Source: Pomphorhynchus laevis (Eukaryota; Acanthocephala; Palaeacanthocephala; Echinorhynchida; Pomphorhynchidae). From it: 64,000 bases of DNA. The translations under genes and the position numbers were made by a program. The first letter of the stretch is position 1. Every line of letters starts with the position of its first letter. This document shows positions 27,701 to 41,700 of the stretch, piece after piece. The notes under the pieces were generated by a model. That model was not told the DNA's origin. It saw only the letters and a program-made list of their open reading frames with translations, and ran no database searches. Location of the stretch: the NCBI GenBank assembly GCA_012934845.2, contig WNNJ02002717.1, positions 434,001 to 498,000 on the forward strand, written 5' to 3'.

Positions 27701-30700
27701 TAGGGTCGTAATAAAGGACGCCAACATATTCCCTCAGAGATTGCCATTCTGGTTGCAAGCTAAATAGAATAATTACAAATGATGAAAACACAGAGTGTTC
27801 AATTGATTATAAAACAATTGCACGATGACAATTGTCATACAAATTTGCTAGTAGGGATCTCAGAGATATATTGGACAGTCACCAGGAGTTATTTGATAAT
27901 ACGCCAGGGTATGTTCGTACGTATTTATATTCTAAAAATTTATTCCTTTTATTGACAAGAAAAAACAAATAATAATACACAAGATTTTTTCTGTCAACCA
28001 CTGGTCCGGATGTCGGGTCGTAGAGGCAGTGTACGAACCAAAATACTCCAGACATCGCGATCATGGGCGGCATACCAGAGTTACCTTTCAGATAGCGCAA
28101 GGCGTTCTTCGGCCAGTTTCGAGATTTGATCTCTTAACCGGTACCGAGGTTAACCTCGAGGTCTCTTTCTAGAGAGTCTTGTCTGGAAAACCCTCAGAGG
28201 AAGGTGATTCCTAGACATCCTCAGAACGTGTCCGAGCCACCTCAACTCTCTTTCTTCGATGTGGAGAAGCACTGATGTTCCTGTCGTTCCTAGATAACTA
28301 TACCCTAATATATTAATCATTCCTTTTCAAGCATATACTAAAAGTATATATTTGAAAAGGATATACTGATTTCAGAATATACTGAAAGTATATGCTTGAA
28401 AAGGAATGATTAATATAGTTGGGTATTGTTATTGGAAAATGAACTTCTCAGAGGTTAGATCTGGTATCATATATTTTTGAATAATATTTACACACTTGAT
28501 TTGCACACTTGCATGTGTGTAAATCAAAAGTGTTAATTTATTATATTGGTGTGAATAAAAACATTAACTTGCTTAGTATATTGTATATAATGTGCACTTT
28601 ACAAATGCTTTATCTTAACTATAAAAACACCTTATTCTAACTATTAGCACTTGTTCATGCTGATCTCTATTCCTTTTTCGAATACACAGAAATTATTTAT
28701 TAGTAAAGTTATAAAAGTTGATTATTATTTTAAATTTAAATTATTTTTATCTCTGAGCAAATTCACACATATCAGTTTGAAAGCAAAACCGCCACATATA
28801 AAAGACGTTCAAAAAACTTTGAAAAATGTAAAACTATCTGAAAACCTACAATATTTAAAAATCTTTTATTAAATAAGATTTACCTTCTTAAACATGTGAA
28901 CTATTATTAGCCGATAAATCAAATCTTTAGGTGGAACGAAAGTCTTCAAAAAGACATCCAACAAAAACAAAATAAATTTATTACAATTTATTATTATAGG
29001 AGGACTAGCAGACGCACATCCTCGTGCCGTCTGCCGGTCCTTCTTTGCATCCAGTAGTGGGAGGTGCATAGCACTGATGAGTCAAAGCAATGATGAAACG
29101 GCACTAATTATCGGATTGTCGATTCTTTCGTATATGTCACATTGATATATAAACAAGTTCCCACGGATTTCTCTCACTTTTCTCTTAAAAATAATAAGAT
29201 GACAGATAAATAGAGAGAATGTGCTGGCATTAGCCAGTGCTCTTAGCTAATGATCCTTTTGGTGAAGCATGTAATACTGAGATTGCTAAAGCATGTCTAG
29301 CTCAAGGTATGTTCTGACATACACGTGCCGTCTGCCGCTCCTCCTCTGCATCCAGTAGTGGGAGATACCTGGCACTGATGAGTCAAAGCAATGACGAAAC
29401 GGCACTAGTTATCAGATTGTCGATTCTTTCGTATATGTCACATTGATATATAAACAAGTTCCCACGGATTTCTCTCACTTTTCTCTTAAAATATAATAAG
29501 ATGACAGATAAATAGAGAGAATGTGCTGGCATTAGCCAGTGCTCTTAGCTAATGATCCTTTTGGTGAAGCATGTAATACTGAGATTGCTAAAGCATGTCT
29601 AGCTCAAGTTATGTTTTGACATACACTTCCGTCTGCCGGTCCTCCTTTGCATCCAGTAGTGGGAGGTACCTAGCACTGATGAGTCAAAGCAATGATGAAA
29701 CGGCACTAGTTATCGGATTGTCGATTATTTCGTACATGTCACATTGATATATAAACAAGTTCCCACGGATTTCTCTCACTTTTCTCTTAAAATATAATAA
29801 GATGACAGATAAATAGAGAATGTGCTGGCATAAGCCAGTGCTCTTAGCTAATGATCCTTTTGGGGAAGCATGTAATACTGAGATTGCTAAAGCATGTCTA
29901 GCTCAAGGTATGTTTTGACATACACTTCCGTCTGCCGGTCCTCCTTTGCATCCAGTAGTGGGAGGTACCTAGCACTGATGAGTCAAAGCAATGACGAAAC
30001 GGCACTAGTTATCAGATTGTCGATTATTTCGTATATGTCACATTGATATATAAACAAGTTCCCACGGATTTCTCTCACTTTTCTCTTAAAATTTATAAAT
30101 GAATTATAAAAATATAATTATATTAAACTCAAAAAAAATATAATTTGAAATTATAATTTATTATTAATCTTTTTCTTTATTTAAAAAGGATAAATTATTT
30201 ATCGAAAACGCTTAAATTTTTTTCTAAAAATATTCAAAATTAAACATAGGTTATCTAATAGTCACGTGGCAATTGTAAAGATAAATTATCATGATGATAT
30301 AATCGATAAATGTTTAAACCAACAATAAATACCGTTTTATAGAAAAATAAAAAATAACATTTTAAGGATTAATCGTTATAACATCGTAATGGCATGTCAA
30401 CGCAGTATCAAATCAAAAAGATAATTTGGAAATCATATCTTAACGACTTAATCATTTTATATTTATGAGTACACGTTCATTCATAGTTAACAACAAATCA
30501 AATATATTGAATGTAATAAAATAGTAAAGAGATTTTTTAATTACAAGATCAAAACAATAAAAATTAATTAATTTTAATTAAATTTTAAAATTAATTAATT
30601 AAAATTACTAATTATAAGAAACATTCGATATTTGGCAAAGTGCAAGTATATAATGTTGTATAAAAAATTAAGTTTACCAGTTCCTATAAATAATCTGTAG

Positions 30701-33700
30701 ATGACTATGTAAACAATATATTTAATTTTAATTGTAAATATAAACTATAAATGAATATTTAAAATCAGAAATAAAGGATTAAAATATAAATACAACAAAA
30801 TGAAATATCTAACTAAACGTTTTAATTGCTTAAACAGGTTGAAAAACAAATTAAATAAATTCTGATTTTTAAATCTATTAAAATTTGAAGGATGGCATTT
30901 GCATTGAATGACATCACATTATTTTTATGAAGTCAATGAAAATCAACAAGTGAAGAATTTGTATTTCAAAACCAAAAGAAGCAACATCAGATACCAGATA
31001 AACAAATATCAAACCTTTCTTGAGCTTCTCTATCAGCTGACGACGCACATGCCAATCTTATATCTTGATAATCACCGGTAACATCTAACTCAGGCTTTCC
31101 GTTATCAAGTAATTTCAAATTGTAAAGAATTATCATTGTTCCCGTTTTACCATTTATACTTCGAAGTTGTTGCATAAAGGAATCAAAATCGTGAAACGGG
31201 GAATATTTTAAAATTAGTTGCATCTCAATGTTGTGCTACACAAAATACAAAAATAGTTAGCAACAAGGAAATTCTAATAGAACATCTAGAGCTTATAATT
31301 ATTAAAAAACTAAAAAAGTATTTGATTTTAAAAGAAAATTTAGCTAACGAAATACAGTCCAAAGTTTAATACTATTGAATAAAATTTACTTGCGTTCTAG
31401 ATTTACCTTCGTAGATTCTTTTCGCGTAGTGACTATTTTTGAATGATTATAACTGATCTCAATCAAACAAAGAGGAAATTCGATTAATCGTCATACCAAC
31501 GAAAAATAAAACATCTTACACTGAGGCGTCGGTATCCATTACTGATCATGAAAGGTACAAAATGCAGTATGCAAGACTTGTGGATGTGAAATATGGTCAA
31601 ACTTATATTGACTGTTTTCCTAACAATAATTGCGCCGATCGTGCCGGTTCTGAATTAACTTGCTCAAAACGTTTCTCATTCTCTTCAGACACTAATTTAA
31701 ATTATTAAAGGCTGGGAATATCGGTTGAATATGTATCAATGGAACAAGTGCACAGAGGCAGAATGCGTATTGTTTACAGCAGTGAAGTTCAATCGTTCAT
31801 TCGCTATTGTCATACGTAGAGTCAAAACTGTCCTTGATACTAAAGCTATATAAAATCATCTACATCACCTCTTACGCGGTTTTCTAGTTAGCAGGCGCAT
31901 AAGTTTTCTAAAGCTATCCTACGAATATTCATTTTTCCGAGATGACTCGGTTGCTGAAATTGATTTGTTCGTTACACTTTTAGTGAATTTAGTTAAAAAT
32001 TCTAATTTGATATTAACTCCCATACCTGCAAAACGTTGACGCTTTTTAAATGGATTCTTATATCAGACGGAGAGCACACGTGATAAATCAAATTCTAAGT
32101 ATATCACGTCTTCTAAAAACCTCGGAACAGTATAAAAACGTTCACCTTAGTCTCCATTTCTCACCTACAGAACGCGAGGCACAAAAATCGCTGTGCAAAT
32201 AACTAAGTGATGAGCGACAATTTGACAATGATAATTTTTATGCTATTACAACAATAACGTCATTTGTCGATTAAATACTTTTTCTGATGACAGAAACGAA
32301 ATACATAAATACTCAAAATGAAATCACTTCGTCAATACAACTGAGAATAACCAATTCGTCTCTGCTGGATAGTCCAAATACTAATAACTTTTACATCTTT
32401 GATTTATAGTGTAAAAGGCTCATAATCCTTTTGATAGATGACGGTCTTAATAACTGGATCAACTAATTCGATGTTCCTTTTGAAATATTCTAAACATCTT
32501 CAATATCAATTCATAACTTGTATACCTTCAATGATACAGCTTTGATTAACCTTCGTGATCGTTGTTGTAATGTTATTATGAAGGCAAAACCCTTGTTCAC
32601 CAACTAATTTTACGACCTTTAATCAAACGCGATTTGTTTGAATACGTTTGAATTAACGCTAGTTACCAATTATTTCAATTTAATCTTATTCGTCTGCTGT
32701 CGTTATCGATTAAATTTATTCTTATATTGACAACGTATCTAAATAGATTGTCATAGTAGGCCAAATTAAGGCCAGATTAACTCCTGCAAGAGAAACAACC
32801 AACTTGTTGTATACTTCAGTTCCATACATATAAATTCTTATGTCATTTTAAAAGGGTAAACCTATGAAAATACAAACGGGAAGAGTTGCATAGATTTGGT
32901 ATTTTCAAACATATAAGTTCACCGACAGTATTTAGAGTTAGGATCTAAATAGTTTTGATGTACGAGCAAAAATCAGTGTCATGTATATTATCGCGTAAAA
33001 AATTTGCAAACTTACACAAAACTTCTGATGTGAATGTTATGTAAAAGAAATCCGAGCGTCTTTTTAATATGAACGTAAATGATATCAACACATGTACAAT
33101 ATAGTATTTAGTAGCGATTTGCCGTTTAAGCCTATTTGTGTATTGTCCATGCCGATTTCTGCAGCTTCACAAGACAATGAGATTTGGCAAATCGGTTAGA
33201 AAATAATTTGTGAAGCACAGTAAACAGGATTACGGTCATGTCAATCATTTTATGAAACAAAATTTACTTTTCGAGAAACGGTAGAGGCTTGATAAGGCAA
33301 AATTCACACCTTGTTGACCCATTACAATGCCAGCTTCTCTATCGCGATGATTACATCATTTTAAGATAGCCCTGCGACATTCTACGATTGATAATACGAC
33401 AATTATATTTCAATTTAAAATTTATAGTTATCTATGTTCAAATGATCAACTAAATGCACCATTTTGGAATGATGCAAACGACTACTCATTAAATCTGATA
33501 GATAACAATACGGCTACAGAGCCCGATCAATTGAACATTTAAAATCGTCAATGATTGTCTTGTCGATTATTGGACTTATATATTTAATGCTCTACTAGTT
33601 CGTCAAACAAAACACTCGCCTCGGAAAGTATGAACGAGAAAAGTAATAAACAAGAGTAAATATAATATTACTCTTGTTCGGCAAACATATATTTACTCTT

Positions 33701-35708
33701 GTTCGGCAATTTAACGGCAAATATAATATTTAATTATTTCTACTTCAAATTAAAATATTTTAATGAACTATTCAGCCAAACCCATTATTCAAAAGAAAAT
33801 TTTAATCGCGTTTTATAAAAGTCGATTAATATAATCAAAGATCAAATAAATGTACCGATTTCGATTAAACATTTTGAAAACAACTTAATTTATTATTGAA
33901 AAATACATGATTTTTACCACCAAACAACAATATTTTTAAATTTTTATTTAAAATTAATAATTCTCGTAGTTTTAATCACACATTTTTAAGATAAAAATTC
34001 GTCTTTAAATTTTCAATAAAAGTTTAGAGATTTTTAATTTTAAGATTTTAGTACTTTTTTAGATTCTGACTTTTCTAAATTTCCAAAAAAAACTTGAAGA
34101 TTCTAAATTTCAAGATTTAAGTATTTTTAGATTTAATAACATTTCTAGCCTTCATTTTACGATTATCATAAAAATCTACTCTTATTTTATTTTTATCTGC
34201 CAACAAAACGTCGAGAATATTCCCCAAAAGTTACATTGTTCTCTACGCTGACGACCTTGTGATGTTTTCCAAAGATTCGATTTCTTTTAAACGTTTGCTT
34301 GATGATCGACGATGTTTATACAGCTAACTTGCGGTTAGCAAGATATATATAGATAATTGAATTTTTAAGAAATGGTCCACTTTGACGCTTTGATAAGTTA
34401 CTTAAAAGAATAGAGCCCCTAGATTTTGCACACATTTAATACTCTAGTCATCCTACTTACTTCTAGGTGATCAATCTTTCTTCACTTAGATATCAAATTA
34501 TCAAAGATTGCCACTTCAACAGATCTAGTTGCGAATTTAGGATCCTTTTCGTACGAAGATTCTCGTAGATATATTCAAATGTTGTTATTTCCTAAAATGT
34601 ATTATGGTTTATCGGCTTTCTAAAGTGACTTATTGGTTGAAAATTTGCATCAAATTAATAGATGTCAATGGAAATTAGTGAAAAGAATAGTTGATGTCTC
34701 GTCAAAATTTCGTTCCTCCTCTAATCCAGCACTGTTCAAATTTCAGCAATGTTTTTATTTCATCAAATGGCTATCTGCCTCAAACTTCTGAAGAAAGGAA
34801 AACTTTTAATGCTGACAGGATGAAGGTAGCTAGTCTGGATTCAGAACTTTATCTACAAAAACAAACTGGCGAAGCATTCTATCAAAACATAACATTTTAA
34901 CTGGAGAGTTTCCATTCGTGCTTATTTCGATAAATTCGATGACGATGTCTTTCAATGATGTACACTTTCACATGTAAACATTTATTTAAGATATCGCCAA
35001 GTGAGATGAAACGCTTAAAAATCAAGTAAACCCTCACATTATGATTCTTGTTTACTGGAAATTATATTTCGACAAAGCATGTTTTAAATATTTTCTTAAT
35101 ATATTTATAAAACTATTGCTATCAGCACAATACCGACAGGTAAAATTGTATAAAAAATCTTATCAATAAAATATTAAATTATTAAATATAATTTTAATAA
35201 AATATCAATATTGCACCTGGTATTACAAATATACAAACTTACCTGATTATATTTATTTACAAGTTTATTTATTTAAAATATTGCTAAATAATTTATAAGT
35301 TAAACATGCTATACTTTAAATCAAAATGTGTATCATTATTATTCTGACATGTAATTTAATTCAAATATAGGTTTTATGATTTGAAAGCAAAACTAGTTTT
35401 AATTGTCGATAATGCTAAATTGATATGACGTATCTCCTATACTATAAAAATTTTACAGGAAATAGAAAATTGTCTTATTAGTATATGTTATAACACCAAT
35501 TGTTTCGGTTGACTGTGACTCAGTCAATAAGGCAGTGTCGGAAACGGTTTCATCCACAATGTCACGCAGCAAACGAAACGGAAGTGAGTACTTCATTCTA
35601 CTGATGATTGTTGCCAAGTTATATATATAATATGTTTCGTTTGAATACCGTCGCCTGGGATCCATATTGGATGCAGATTGATATTAGTTTAAAGAAATAA
35701 AAGTATTC

Positions 35709-35751
<43 letters not shown>

Positions 35752-38700
35752 TAGTGCGAAAAATCGCTTGAAACTGTGGTCCAGGAGCCAAAACTGGCTA
35801 CGATTGATTTTAAATCCATGTGTGCTGCTAAATAACTGGACTTTAATCATCAGCTCCATCAGTCTAATGTATCACTCCGAGACGCTCCTAACCACCCAGC
35901 AGTCATCGTCAGTCGAATGAAGTGGTTAGGGTGTCTGAGCCTAGTCATCAATACTCTAGCTCTCTAAATCTAAAATATGCATGGTTCTTCGAAAAAATGC
36001 CACATTTAAATACTTTTTGGTCAGTTCTAGATTAAAGCATTCACAAAGAAAACTGTAAACTATGGTTGTTCACAATTCCATAAATCCTGATGCAAATCAG
36101 CAAAGAAATAATTTCATCAGCAAGCTACAGTATCATACTGGCTTTTAATATACAATAAAGATTATTTATAAGAATATCTATTTGTAAGAATATTGTACAT
36201 ATGGCTAACTGCGAAGACTGCAAGAAAAGCAGTCTGATATGATCACATCATTATACATTTGAGAGAATAATCGGCGTAGCGATATAAAAAATCTTAGAAC
36301 CACAAATGACTGAATGGTTGATCATATAATAAAATATTCATCTGTTTGCAAATCATCCAATAAATCATTGGCAATTGTTTTATATTTGATACAGCTAAAA
36401 ATGAAGCATAAACATATTGGATGGTTCATTTTACGATATAAATATGTTAAATACGGATCAATGTCTTAAGCTAACAGCTGACGAATGAAAACAATTATAA
36501 CAATACCACTGCAAACTTCAGTGGTATGAATATATTCTTATTAATGTTTTATATCTGACCAAAAAACATTGGTATAGCATAAAAAACTCATTTTTTCTTT
36601 TTTTGTAGATTTTTGTGAACAAGGCGATTAGCCGAAACGCATTAAAAAATTTTCGCCACTTATTCCGGTTGAAACCTTGCCAATTAATTATAAGAGTATT
36701 GCAAGGGTGGATTCCGGGAGGTTATTTATCTAGTTATACATACAGGTTCAATATATCAATTTTCCTTATAAAATTTTTCAGTGTTTCAAACTTATATACA
36801 TTTATCAATAACAACTGTCACAAAATGGAACAGCTCGTATTTGTTCTATTTTGTCTTTTTAGGTATACACATTTTAGATATACTATTTTTCTCAAATGAA
36901 TAAAATATCGAAACTATAATTTTATTTCATATAAAAATAAATTTATTATATTTTAATGTTTAAAATATTTAAACATTTTAAAATAAATAAAATATATTTT
37001 AAAAGCGAAATATTCTGACTATATTTAACAATTATAGTATTATCACGATATTTCGCATTAACCTTTGTTCCACATATTCGCAACATAACAACTGCTAATT
37101 TTATTTCTAGTATAAATGAAATGATGTTCATTCTTTTATGATGCAGAGACGACCGGTAGACGACTGCGTAAACTAACAATGAATCATCAACGTGATACAA
37201 ATATCACACTGGGAGTATACACTGGCTATACATGACGAAACGGCACATCATTAGGCTGTGTTTGTTTTGTTTCTTTCAGCTCTCCATCCCTGACGTCATA
37301 ATTTGCCGAAAATGAGAGTTATTAATATCAGAGTAGTGATGTAGTGACACTACGTGGCAGTTATTGCGCTTTTAGTCATATATATTTTTACGCACACTGG
37401 TGGCAATTCCTTGTAGCTTTCAGGACCAGTCAGTGTATACTCCCAGTGTGATATTCGTATCACACTGATGAGTCATTGTTAGTTTACGCAGCCGTCTACC
37501 GGTACTATCCGCATCCAGCAGTGAAGGTATCCGTCACTGATGAGTCTAAACAATGACGAAACGGCACAGCATTAGGCTGTGTTTGTTTTTTGTTTCTTGA
37601 TAACTTGATAACATTGAAATTGATCGTGACGATCTTTAATCATTATTATGATCCATCGTATATTATTTATTAATCAATTCATAAAAACTAAATAAAATAA
37701 ACTTACTTTATTTAGATCTAATATATTAACATAGTTTTATATATTTTAAATTTCTATTTTATAAATAATTTAAACTGCTGTACGTTAAAAATCAAATCAA
37801 ACACGAAATATAACATATATAAATCATCAAAATATTCAAATATATATTTAAGTTCTGAAGGGGAAATTCTGTTGAATAGCAAAAAATCTGTGTTAGAATA
37901 AGATATGGATCCAGATAATTATATTAAACCAGACAAAATATTCAATTAATAAGGTACACTAAATATTCAATTTCATCAGAAGAAACACGTCGTTAGCTCG
38001 TATTTGGCCCCGCTGTTAAATCGAGGAATAGATGATAATTATTAATTATTAATCTTAATTATTAATTTTTTATTCATTATTTTTAATTTATAAATAGTAA
38101 AGAAAACGTAGACTCGGTAACTGATCTGATCTTTTATCTTTGTATATACAATTTTTAAAGTTTTAAGCATGGATAAATAATCTGTGATTAAAATAATACC
38201 TTTATATGCAAAGAATCAAATCAAAAGATAATACCTTTGCTAGCGTTTTTCCTCCTAACAACAAAGGTTCTCCCGATTGTACGTCGAAACTCGGTATCGG
38301 AACTATGACCTAATCGAATATTTGTAGCGACAAGATAAGTTGAAATTATAAGAATGTAAATAAGACAAATAATGTGTATTTGACGAAAACTGTGTAATTT
38401 TCCGATCTGTTAAATTTTTGTAAAATGTTTCTTTCTGCAAACACTCATTTGCATCAATATATAGTATAACTTATTAAGGTACAAAAATAAAAGTTTAAAA
38501 ATATTATAATGTAAATACATCAATGATTTCTATAACCTGCAAGTAAGAATTGGGAAAATTATTAAATCAGCATTGACAGTTAAACACAATCACTAATTTC
38601 AATTAGCCATTTGTTTCTATGGAATCAAAGAAACGACAATTTATGTTATTCGAGAAAAAGGTCCGATCCAATTTTTGCTGATATCATCATCAGAAATACT

Positions 38701-41700
38701 GTTTCACAACACGCAAAAGTTTTTTATATAAAAGTTTTATCGTAAAACATTAAAAAACTCAAAATGCCTGTACAAGAAACTATCACGTCAAATGAATTGT
38801 ACAAACACATGTTCACAAAGCAGTTATTTTCAAAGCAGCAGTTTTTGAAATACTGAACTGGACATTTTCTCAAATAATATAAATTGTTGTTTCTTTGATT
38901 CCATACTATAAATAAACTAATTTCCACAATTACTGCTATAATTTATTGTGAAATTGAAAGATCTAAATAATAAATATTGACTTAAAAATTATAAAAATAG
39001 AAGCATTCGATTCTTTAAGCATTTATCAGATATGGATATTCGAAATTTGATTAAAATATCATAACAAAATTTGAATGCAATAATTATACTGCCAAGGAAA
39101 GAGTATAAATATGGTTATTTGTATTAAAGCATTTTGTAATTATTGTATTAATTTGCATTATAGTTATTTTAACCAAATTACAAAAACACAATTTTTATGT
39201 GTTAAAAAAAGTACTCAGAATTTAAGTTACTCATGATCCTTATTCTTATAAGGATCAAGAAAATATCTCTAATAACCGTATTAGTCAAAAAATTGACTTT
39301 TATTTTAAATTTCAATTTTAAATTTTAACTTGAAATAAATTATAAAAAATCTTATATACATACCTTATTGTCAAATAACTTGTTATAACAAATGCTCACA
39401 ATAAACAAAAATTATTTTGGCTGACATTTTTTCACCTAGAAATTGCATCACATTTTTCGATATCATCATCCTACACGAATATATTGATTTTAAAAACTAT
39501 TTGGCCACGCTGCTCTGTTGGGTGAAGGAATAGGGGCCGAAACCTGATAGCATAGCAGTTCATTCTGATAACAACAAATCCTTATTCTCATACTTAGTCT
39601 GTAATTTATAAGTCAATTCATAAAAATTGACTTTTATTCTTAATTTCAATTTTATATTTTAACTTGATATAAATATAATTGTATAATCTTATTAGTTGAT
39701 CTTATTTTTATGGATAATAAATAATATACTTTATATTTAGGATAATAGATAATCAAATTTCATCAGAGGACTACGTCATCAGCATGTATTTGACCCGACA
39801 TCTATGTTAGGTCGAGGAGTATTGACAGAAACATGATAACACTGCAGATTTCCTGATTGCCTCTATTCCTTATTAGAATACATCGTATATTATTTATATT
39901 ATTTAACTTGATATAAATTAAATTGTATAAAATCTTATCTAATTATTTATTATTTATCTTTATTTTTAATTCATGTATAGTATAAAATACGTAGACTCAG
40001 TTAGCTGATCTTATTTGCGCAATGTGGGGGCAGCAAACATATAAAAATTATTGAAAATTAGGATTTGTTTCTTTAAAAACATAAACATTTATGATATTAA
40101 AAATATTAAATATAAAATATTAAAATACGTAGACTAAGTTATCTGATCTGATTATAACTGCAGATTAATAAAATGGGAAAAAGTTAATTACTAGAATCAA
40201 ATGAGGTTAACTTTATTTATTTGATTGTAAGTGTTAATTGACTGCTAGAATTGGAATTTGGTTTATTAATTTAGATTTAAAGCCTTTTGTTTACACCAGT
40301 TCGAACATTTAGTGTGCACCACACAATTGGAATAATTCAAAAAGGAAAATATCTCAAAGCTAAAAAATACTAAATTAAAAACGATGATTTGAATTTATAT
40401 TTATTAAGACTGTAATTTCTAAAAACACCAATCACAAACATCTTTAACAAATACAAAACGGTAAAAAATAAGTGTTTATCGTACTTCTTTAATATTCTCA
40501 TCTTCATGAAATGTCCGAGATAAAAATAAGCATGTAAAGGCGTTGTTTTTCTTTGTAAAGAGAATAAAATCATTAGCCACACGCATTGAGCCCCTTAAAA
40601 AGAAAACATATATTTGCCAAACTATTTTGTTAAAATTACTACAATATTAACTAAATTATCGATAAGGTATCATAAATTTATTCTATTATAAGAATAAATT
40701 ATGTGGCATTAAAAATATCCATTTATTCGTTCCTGTAGTTTCATAAATTCAAAGGAAAAGAATATATTCGTTAAATTCCAAAAATTAAAATATTTTGATG
40801 GGTACTGACATTATCTTTAGTAAAATTACAAACAGTTTATTCATTCAAAAAGCATCAAGTTTATCATTTCTAGATGGCATAAAGTTATTTCAGACCGCTA
40901 AACAGAAAAATATTTAAGAATTCCTTATATAAATGACATATGAAACTCTTTATTTAAGAAGTTTATAACATCATATCCAATAATACTACTGATGTTTTAA
41001 TTTATAATAAAAGGTTATTCAAATTACATAATACTTTAAGCTAAAACCTAAATTTAATGTATACAAAATTCATTATTATAGTTATAATTGCTCATTTATT
41101 GATCAGACTGGACAAGGATAAGAATAAGTATTGCACAGCATAAATATAACATAGAACGTGATAATATGCTGGGCGCTATATCACATCATATACTAAATTT
41201 AGACCATAAGATTAATTGTTGAAGATTTTATTCTTCATCTTGTGAAAATGGCTACATGTCACGTGTTTTACAGAAGGCTTATTTTAGAAAAGGGATAATA
41301 AATCAAATTATGGCCTACAATAAATCTGAATTCTATTTAAAAATATCATACTGGGGTTCCCTAAATTATTTATAATAATCCAATTAATTTTATTTTAATT
41401 TAAAGTTTAAGTTTGTTATTAATTTTATTACTTTATTAATTTTATTATTTGTTTCTTTTTTGAATTTGCTAGAATGCTTTAAAATTTAATTTTTCTTCGT
41501 GTTTTTAATTTTCTTCTTCTGTGTTTAATAACCTGTTCGTAATTTTAATGAAAATGATACCAGGAGCTATCGAAATATTGTAATTTTTGGAATAAAACTA
41601 ATTTATTCATTCCTGCAAATTTACAAAATTTAATTGATTACGTTTTAAGACATAAAATGTAATTTTATATTACATTTGTATAAATATAATATATAATTAA

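Larger units (their letters stand above)
29020..30090 (+). repeat. Tandem ~300-bp hammerhead repeat array (retrozyme-like)
   Basis: About 3.5 near-identical units with a period of 299-302 bp. Each contains one hammerhead ribozyme (four listed separately) followed by a shared body: TTGTCGATT.TTTCGTA, ACAAGTTCCCACGGATTTC, TGCTGGCATTAGCCAGTGC (a hairpin), GAAGCATGTAATACTGAG and TAAAGCATGTCTAGCTCAAG. Array edges are sharp: unit 1 begins at its stem III (29024), and unit 4 ends in TTTCTCTTAAAAT near 30090, before unrelated AT-rich sequence. Transcripts would self-cleave into about 300-nt monomers. This is the organisation of metazoan retrozymes and of non-coding Penelope-derived repeats. It lies in MORC2 intron 7 on the opposite strand. 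Confidence 0.92.

Noticed and set aside
29020-30090. Regularly spaced repeats as a possible CRISPR-like array
   Set aside because: The whole ~300-bp unit is conserved with no variable spacers, in a eukaryotic intron.
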